Shown here piece after piece: positions 15,731 through 19,673 of a DNA stretch of 19,673 bases. The stretch covers positions 1 through 19,673 of the forward strand of contig NZ_LWHB01000078.1 in assembly GCF_001889065.1 (NCBI RefSeq). Reading direction: 5' to 3'. The notes beneath the pieces were generated by a model that worked only from the letters and a program-made list of their open reading frames with translations, was not told where the DNA came from and did not search any database. Source of the stretch: Suttonella ornithocola. Its GTDB lineage: Bacteria > Pseudomonadota > Gammaproteobacteria > Cardiobacteriales > Cardiobacteriaceae. The stretch's first letter is position 1. Each line of letters starts with the position of its first letter. A program made the position numbers and the translations under genes.

Positions 15731-18015
15731 TGGCAAAGAAACCAATGCAAACTAAGCCGAGTTTTCATCAGCATTTGATTTTAAACCGCTGGTTGTTGTC
15801 TTTGTTCGGGCAAAAAAATCTTAAGGTTTTTAAAGAACGCTTGGATGATGATCGTTTTTTGGGATTGGCGGATGATGGGCAGAGCAAATTTTTTGAACAG
15901 CTCAATAATCGTGTATTTTTGACAGAATGGCTGAATGAACAAGATTTACGCCGTTATGATTTAAATATTGTGCAGCATTGGCAAAAAATCACCGACAAGC
16001 GTAACCAAATCGAGGGGCATACGCTTGAGATGAAATATTTCCAGTATTTGTCGCTGCTGTTTACCGAGATTTATTTGGATTGGTATTTTAATCGCTTTGA
16101 TGCGTTAGTCATGGCGTTAAATGAGGCGTTAAAGGCGTATCAGCAAGAGGGCGAGCCTTATGATTTTTTACCGTATCAAGTCAGTGATTTGAATAAAATT
16201 GCCTTTTGGAATGCCACAGGCAGTGGCAAAACTTTGCTGATGCACGTCAATATTTTGCAATATCAACAGTATGCACAAGGCGGTTATGACAAGATTATTG
16301 TGCTTACGCCGAATGAAGGTTTAAGCAGGCAGCATTTGTCCGAGCTTGTATTATCAGGCTTTTCTGCCAGTCTTTTTGATAAAAATAGCGGCGAGTTGTT
16401 CCGTGAAAAAATTGAAATTATTGATGTAAACAAGCTGGCAGATAAACACGGCGATAAAACGGTCGCGGTGGAGGCGTTTGCGGGCAATAATCTGGTGCTG
16501 GTGGATGAGGGGCATCGCGGTACATCAGGCACGGAATGGATGGCACGGCGGGAAAAACTAATCGATCAAGGCTTTGCGTTTGAATATTCTGCCACCTTTG
16601 GGCAAGCTGTGGCAGGCAGCAAAACGGCACAAGAGCAAATGTTGGAAATGCGTAAAAACAAAGCCAAATCTCGTTGGGGCAAAACATGGTCAAAATGCAG
16701 TGATGCCGAACAATCTGCTGTACAATTGTCTAAATTAGAAATACAGCAGGCACGACAAACGGCAATGTTGGAAGTCTATGCCAAAGCGGTGTTATTCGAT
16801 TATTCCTATAAGTTTTTCTATGAAGATGGCTATGGTAAGGAAAGCCTGATTTTAAATTTGCGTGATGAATATTATGAACCGCACCATCAGCTCTATTTAA
16901 CTGCGTGTTTGCTGAGCTTTTATCAACAGCTGTATTTGTTTGAAACGCATCAAAGCAGGCTTGAGGCGTGGAACATTAAAAAACCGCTATGGGTGTTTGT
17001 CGGCAATACCGTGTCGAAAGAAGACAGCGATATTCAAAAAATCTTGCAGTTTTTGGCATTTTTTCTTAACCATCCGAGCAAAATTCAAAGTTGGTTGGCG
17101 GATTTATTGGCGGACAATACACGTTTGCCTGATAAGAACGGCAATAATATTTTCAAGCAGCGGTTTACGTCATTGATGGAGTTTTGCGGTAAAGAACAGG
17201 CACTCTACGATGACATTTTAAAACGCTTATTCAATGCCTCAAGCCGCGGACGCTTAACGCTCACGCATTTAAAAAAAGCCGATGGTGAATTGTCGCTTAG
17301 CGTCGGCAATTATCCAGCTTTTGGTGTGATTAACATTGGCGATGCAGCAGGCTTTTATAAAACGACCGAAACCGAGAAAGACTTTGACAGCACAACGGAT
17401 GATTTTTCAGACGGCTTGTTTCAACAGATTAATCACAACACCAGTAAGATTAACATTTTGATTGGCTCTAAAAAATTTACCGAAGGCTGGAGCAGCTGGC
17501 GTGTATCCACCATGGGCTTGATGAACATGGGTAGAAGCGAAGGCAGTCAGATTATTCAGCTATTTGGACGCGGTGTACGTTTAAAAGGTTATGGCTTTTC
17601 GCTGAAACGTAGCTTGCCTGAAGAAAGACCGAAAGGCATTCATTTAGAAAAATTAGAAATGCTCAATATTTTCGGTATCAACGCAGGCTATATGGAGCAA
17701 TTTAAAGGCTACCTGAAAGAAGAAGGCATTACTCCGCCTGATGAAATATTGACGGTGAATTTTAAAGTGCAGCCAAATTTACCGCAGAACGTCAAACTCA
17801 AAACTTTACGTCTCAAAGATGGCTATAAAGACAATCAAAAACTCGGGTTTAAACGCCAAGAAATGGTGATGCTTTATGAAATTCCAGAGAAATATCAAGG
17901 GAAAATTAAGCCCATTCAGGTGGATTTAGATTGTTATCCGCAAATTGAAGCCATTGATAGCCAGAAAAAAAGCACTACGCCAAGCCAATCAATCAGCGCG
18001 AAAAAAATCGCTTGA
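15730..18015 (+). CDS. res: Type III-like restriction subunit Res, helicase part (frameshifted before nuclease domain)
   Basis: 761 residues of a superfamily 2 restriction helicase. Walker A ATGSGKT is at 162-168, Walker B/DEAD-type DEGH at 259-262, SAT (motif III) at 287-289 and QLFGRGVR (motif VI) at 610-617. With Mod it would translocate DNA or act as a switch, then cut with the nuclease domain. The frame ends at TGA 18013-18015 with a tail (STTPSQSISAKKIA) that does not look native. The -1 frame from the A7 run at 17965-17971 onwards instead reads KKHYAKPINQREKNRLNASL, leading straight into the nuclease text. Loss of one base from an A8 run explains this. The start ATG overlaps the mod stop, implying coupled translation. 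Confidence 0.85.
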   Translation: MAKKPMQTKPSFHQHLILNRWLLSLFGQKNLKVFKERLDDDRFLGLADDGQSKFFEQLNNRVFLTEWLNEQDLRRYDLNIVQHWQKITDKRNQIEGHTLEMKYFQYLSLLFTEIYLDWYFNRFDALVMALNEALKAYQQEGEPYDFLPYQVSDLNKIAFWNATGSGKTLLMHVNILQYQQYAQGGYDKIIVLTPNEGLSRQHLSELVLSGFSASLFDKNSGELFREKIEIIDVNKLADKHGDKTVAVEAFAGNNLVLVDEGHRGTSGTEWMARREKLIDQGFAFEYSATFGQAVAGSKTAQEQMLEMRKNKAKSRWGKTWSKCSDAEQSAVQLSKLEIQQARQTAMLEVYAKAVLFDYSYKFFYEDGYGKESLILNLRDEYYEPHHQLYLTACLLSFYQQLYLFETHQSRLEAWNIKKPLWVFVGNTVSKEDSDIQKILQFLAFFLNHPSKIQSWLADLLADNTRLPDKNGNNIFKQRFTSLMEFCGKEQALYDDILKRLFNASSRGRLTLTHLKKADGELSLSVGNYPAFGVINIGDAAGFYKTTETEKDFDSTTDDFSDGLFQQINHNTSKINILIGSKKFTEGWSSWRVSTMGLMNMGRSEGSQIIQLFGRGVRLKGYGFSLKRSLPEERPKGIHLEKLEMLNIFGINAGYMEQFKGYLKEEGITPPDEILTVNFKVQPNLPQNVKLKTLRLKDGYKDNQKLGFKRQEMVMLYEIPEKYQGKIKPIQVDLDCYPQIEAIDSQKKSTTPSQSISAKKIA
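17406..17415 (-). repeat. Neisseria core DNA uptake sequence, exact 10-mer
   Basis: The minus strand carries GCCGTCTGAA, the classical neisserial DUS10 core, inside the res helicase. Confidence 0.5.
17706..17717 (+). repeat. DNA uptake sequence, Eikenella dialect, second exact copy
   Basis: AGGCTACCTGAA inside the res helicase, identical to the copy at 10886. Confidence 0.6.
17965..17971 (+). other. A7 homopolymer at the res frameshift
   Basis: Seven A residues follow CAG. Reading switches here from the helicase frame to the nuclease frame: the nuclease frame has a TAG at 17958-17960 just before the run and is open after it. One extra A would join the two halves. A second A7 run lies at 18001-18007. 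Confidence 0.75.
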
Positions 18016-19031
18016 ATGCTTCTCTATTTGATTTATTTGACTGGGACGCAATTTATCTGCAATTACTGGATTATAAGCTTAAACGAACATGGTCGAATTT
18101 GGCTTTGGACAAACACCGCTTACGCCAATTTGCCCAAAAAAACGACTGGTATACACTCTATATTCCTGCATCCGCATTGGCGGTGAAACAATTTTCCGAT
18201 GTGCTGTATCAGCAAAGCCTGTTAATCCAACTGCTTTGTTTATATACCGATGCGTTTTATCAACGTTTGAAAGCGGCGTATGAAGGGCAATTTTATGAAA
18301 CGACTTGGGTGGACGAGAAAAATGGCTCTATGCAGGACGAGTACCAATTTAAAATCGACAATACCGATGATGGCAAAGTATATGAGCAAAAATTACAGCA
18401 ATTAAAAGGCTTTATCGAAGCAGCACAATTTGCCAAAGCTCAACAATGGAACAAAACAAACGACAACAATATTACCGCTATTTGCTTTGAACCGCATTTG
18501 TATTATCCGATAATGACCATTCTCAAAGACGATAGTCTGCCTGTAAAAATGCAGCCTTTGGCAATGAACGAAGATAGTGAAATTCGTTTTGTGCATGATT
18601 TGCAACAAGCATATGATAACGGTAAATTGCAAGAATGGATTGGCGATAAGGACATTTATCTGCTTAGAAATGCCGCCAATAAAGCCAAAGGACTGGGATT
18701 TGCTTTGGCAGGCAATTTTTATCCTGACTTTTTACTCTGGGTGGCGGATAAAGAAACGGATAAACAATGGCTCACTTTTATTGACCCTAAAGGCATTCGC
18801 AATATGAGCTTGAATGACCCTAAGTTTGGTCTAGCCAATGAGATTAAAAAATTAGAAAAAGATTGTGCAATTGATATTACTCTAAACAGTTTTATTTTAT
18901 CTATCACCAACAAAAAAGATGCACCGCATTTGCAAACACTGTCGGATGAGGAATTGAGAGAAAGGCATATTTTATTTATGGAAGATAACAATTATTTAAA
19001 GCAGTTGGTTGCATTAGTTTTAAAGTATTAA
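18012..19031 (+). CDS. Nuclease half of Res (PD-(D/E)XK domain) in the -1 frame
   Basis: About 339 residues if a TTG at 18012 is used. The text matches the C-terminal part of Type III-like Res proteins: LFDWDAIYLQLLDYK, WYTLYIPA, FEPHLYYPI, DIYLLRNAANKAKGLGF, and the nuclease core with Glu190, Pro238-Asp239 (GNFYPDFLLW) and Asp258-Pro-Lys260 (TFIDPKGIR). In relatives both halves are one chain of about 1100 residues. The open frame begins at 17961, just before the A7 run of the helicase ORF, and has no good start of its own: the TTG overlaps the previous stop as TTGA, and no Shine-Dalgarno is evident. It is either a separate chain made by coupling, part of a frameshift product, or a pseudogene half. 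Confidence 0.8.
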   Translation: MNASLFDLFDWDAIYLQLLDYKLKRTWSNLALDKHRLRQFAQKNDWYTLYIPASALAVKQFSDVLYQQSLLIQLLCLYTDAFYQRLKAAYEGQFYETTWVDEKNGSMQDEYQFKIDNTDDGKVYEQKLQQLKGFIEAAQFAKAQQWNKTNDNNITAICFEPHLYYPIMTILKDDSLPVKMQPLAMNEDSEIRFVHDLQQAYDNGKLQEWIGDKDIYLLRNAANKAKGLGFALAGNFYPDFLLWVADKETDKQWLTFIDPKGIRNMSLNDPKFGLANEIKKLEKDCAIDITLNSFILSITNKKDAPHLQTLSDEELRERHILFMEDNNYLKQLVALVLKY

Positions 19032-19063
19032 GTACCACAATATAGCTAAAATATCTTTAACTC

Positions 19064-19178
19064 GCATACAGCGCTAGCTCGTTTTGCCGTACTGAGGTTT
19101 AGCTGTCTGTGGTTCGCCAATTTGTATGCAAGCTAAACCCATTTAGCTTATATGTTATCCCCATCGGGGAATCATAAC
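19064..19178. promoter_or_regulatory. Cluster of competing hairpins upstream of the phage rep gene
   Basis: AAGCTAAA (19130-19137) can pair with TTTAGCTT (19142-19149) in a tight hairpin, or AGCTAAACC (19131-19139) with GGTTTAGCT (19096-19104). GCATACA (19064-19070) matches TGTATGC (19123-19129). A further imperfect palindrome, GTTATCCCC with GGGGAATCATAAC, covers 19154-19178. The stretch contains no gene. Confidence 0.5.
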
Positions 19179-19210
19179 AGTATCTTGAGCATTCAGATTT
19201 ATCAGCCTTG

Positions 19211-19241
19211 AACCCCGAAAGATTGACTTATCGGGGTTTTA
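19211..19241 (+). terminator. Terminator-like hairpin directly before rep
   Basis: AACCCCGA (19211-19218) and TCGGGGTT (19231-19238) form an 8-bp stem with a 12-base loop, followed by TTA and the rep ATG three bases later. It could stop transcription or hide the translation start. The T-tract is short, so termination may be partial. Confidence 0.5.
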
Positions 19242-19243
19242 TT

Positions 19244-19673
19244 ATGTTAGCCACTCATCAACCAACAACCAAAGCGAACGCAGCGCATCAAGCAACAGGC
19301 GGAGCAGCGAAGCGCGCCGTTGCTGATGCGCGTGCGCTGTTTGAGCGTCAGCATAAAGAACGTTGGGGCGACACCCCCACGCTAACAGGGGGTGAAGCCA
19401 ATAACCTCCCATCCTTCAGGGCTGAGGAATTTGTAAGCCACCGTGTAGCGTTGCCGGTAATTCGTAACGGCAAACTGGTTGAACAGTTATTCCGCCAACC
19501 AACAGATGGACAAAAAGCCTTCATTGACCAATTAACCTTTGTCTTTGACAAAGACAGCCTTTGTGAACTCTCTAACCGTTCATCAAACGAATTTGAAACC
19601 AGTGAAGACTATATCAACGTCCTCAACCCCTACCTATATGAAATCTTTGGTTTTGGCGCATCCCACAACCGTG
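19244..19673 (+). CDS. Replication initiation protein of a filamentous prophage (N-terminal part, cut by window end)
   Basis: An open frame from ATG 19244 to the window end gives 143 residues without a stop. The N-terminus is alanine- and lysine-rich; then FVSHRVALPVIRNGKLVEQL, IDQLTFVFDKDSL and NPYLYEIFGFGASHNR follow. I recognise these as the beginning of the Rep_trans-type replication initiation factors of neisserial filamentous (Nf/MDA-like) phages, which nick the origin for rolling-circle replication. The catalytic tyrosine lies beyond the window. Codon use is visibly more GC-rich than the restriction genes before it. The start has no good Shine-Dalgarno and lies right behind a hairpin. 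An inverted repeat CACCCCC/GGGGGTG (19372-19394) lies within the coding region. Confidence 0.65.
   Translation, partial: MLATHQPTTKANAAHQATGGAAKRAVADARALFERQHKERWGDTPTLTGGEANNLPSFRAEEFVSHRVALPVIRNGKLVEQLFRQPTDGQKAFIDQLTFVFDKDSLCELSNRSSNEFETSEDYINVLNPYLYEIFGFGASHNR

Noticed and set aside
9306..19031. DISARM, BREX or Type I restriction as the identity of the island
   Set aside because: No drmA/B/C-like, PglZ, BrxC/L or HsdS-like protein is present; the pieces fit a Type III-like Mod/Res plus SNF2 helicase.
1..19673. CRISPR arrays, tRNA and rRNA genes
   Set aside because: No regularly spaced repeats and no cloverleaf or rRNA core sequences were noticed on either strand.

Overview
The window comes from an AT-rich, Gram-negative proteobacterial chromosome. 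Evidence for this is a MacA-MacB-TolC-type tripartite efflux operon with an outer-membrane lipoprotein, the end of a KamA/EpmB-type radical-SAM protein (EpmB belongs to the elongation factor P modification pathway typical of Gammaproteobacteria), a 6S RNA with the classical 3' CTTGAACC/GGTTCAAG hairpin, and a Tas-type aldo/keto reductase. No gene names a genus. An IS5-family remnant, Neisseriaceae-type DNA uptake sequences (DUS) in the right half, and a Neisseria-type filamentous-phage replication gene at the right edge suggest a host-associated, naturally transformable niche (Moraxellaceae, Cardiobacteriales or Neisseriaceae-like). This placement is inference.

Left part (1-9145), mostly ordinary chromosome: the 3' end of epmB; a decayed IS5-family element; the minus-strand operon macA-macB-outer membrane factor; a dense regulatory intergenic region (5591-6416); a tas-like reductase overlapping an alpha/beta hydrolase; and a minus-strand membrane-anchored protein of unknown function that converges on the hydrolase across a 14-bp hairpin. 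The 5591-6416 region holds a strong sigma70-like promoter overlapped by a Fur-box-like sequence. It drives a very short transcript with its own terminator and a well-placed small ORF. A 130-bp MITE with 23-bp inverted repeats and an 8-bp target duplication follows immediately. Next come the 6S RNA gene with promoter and terminator, and then a promoter candidate for tas.

Right part (about 9300-19031), a defence island: an SNF2/RapA-type helicase gene that is clearly broken (internal loss of the ATP-binding lobe, an insertion of about 0.4 kb carrying a DUF7660-like gene on the opposite strand, and a frameshift). It is followed by a very AT-rich gene of unknown function, then a long Type III-like beta-class adenine methyltransferase (mod), translationally coupled (TAATG) to a DEAD-type restriction helicase (res). 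The PD-(D/E)XK nuclease half of res lies in the -1 frame. The break maps to an A7 run, so the restriction activity may be switched off, phase-variable or dependent on frameshifting. The mod target-recognition segment has a composition unlike its flanks, which suggests specificity swapping. Several exact or near-exact uptake sequences in different Neisseriaceae dialects lie in this island, and I found none outside it.

Right edge (19032-19673): a short region rich in mutually exclusive hairpins, resembling an attenuator, precedes the 5' end of a phage/plasmid replication initiator (Rep_trans-like), which is cut by the window end. It probably begins a filamentous prophage next to the defence island.
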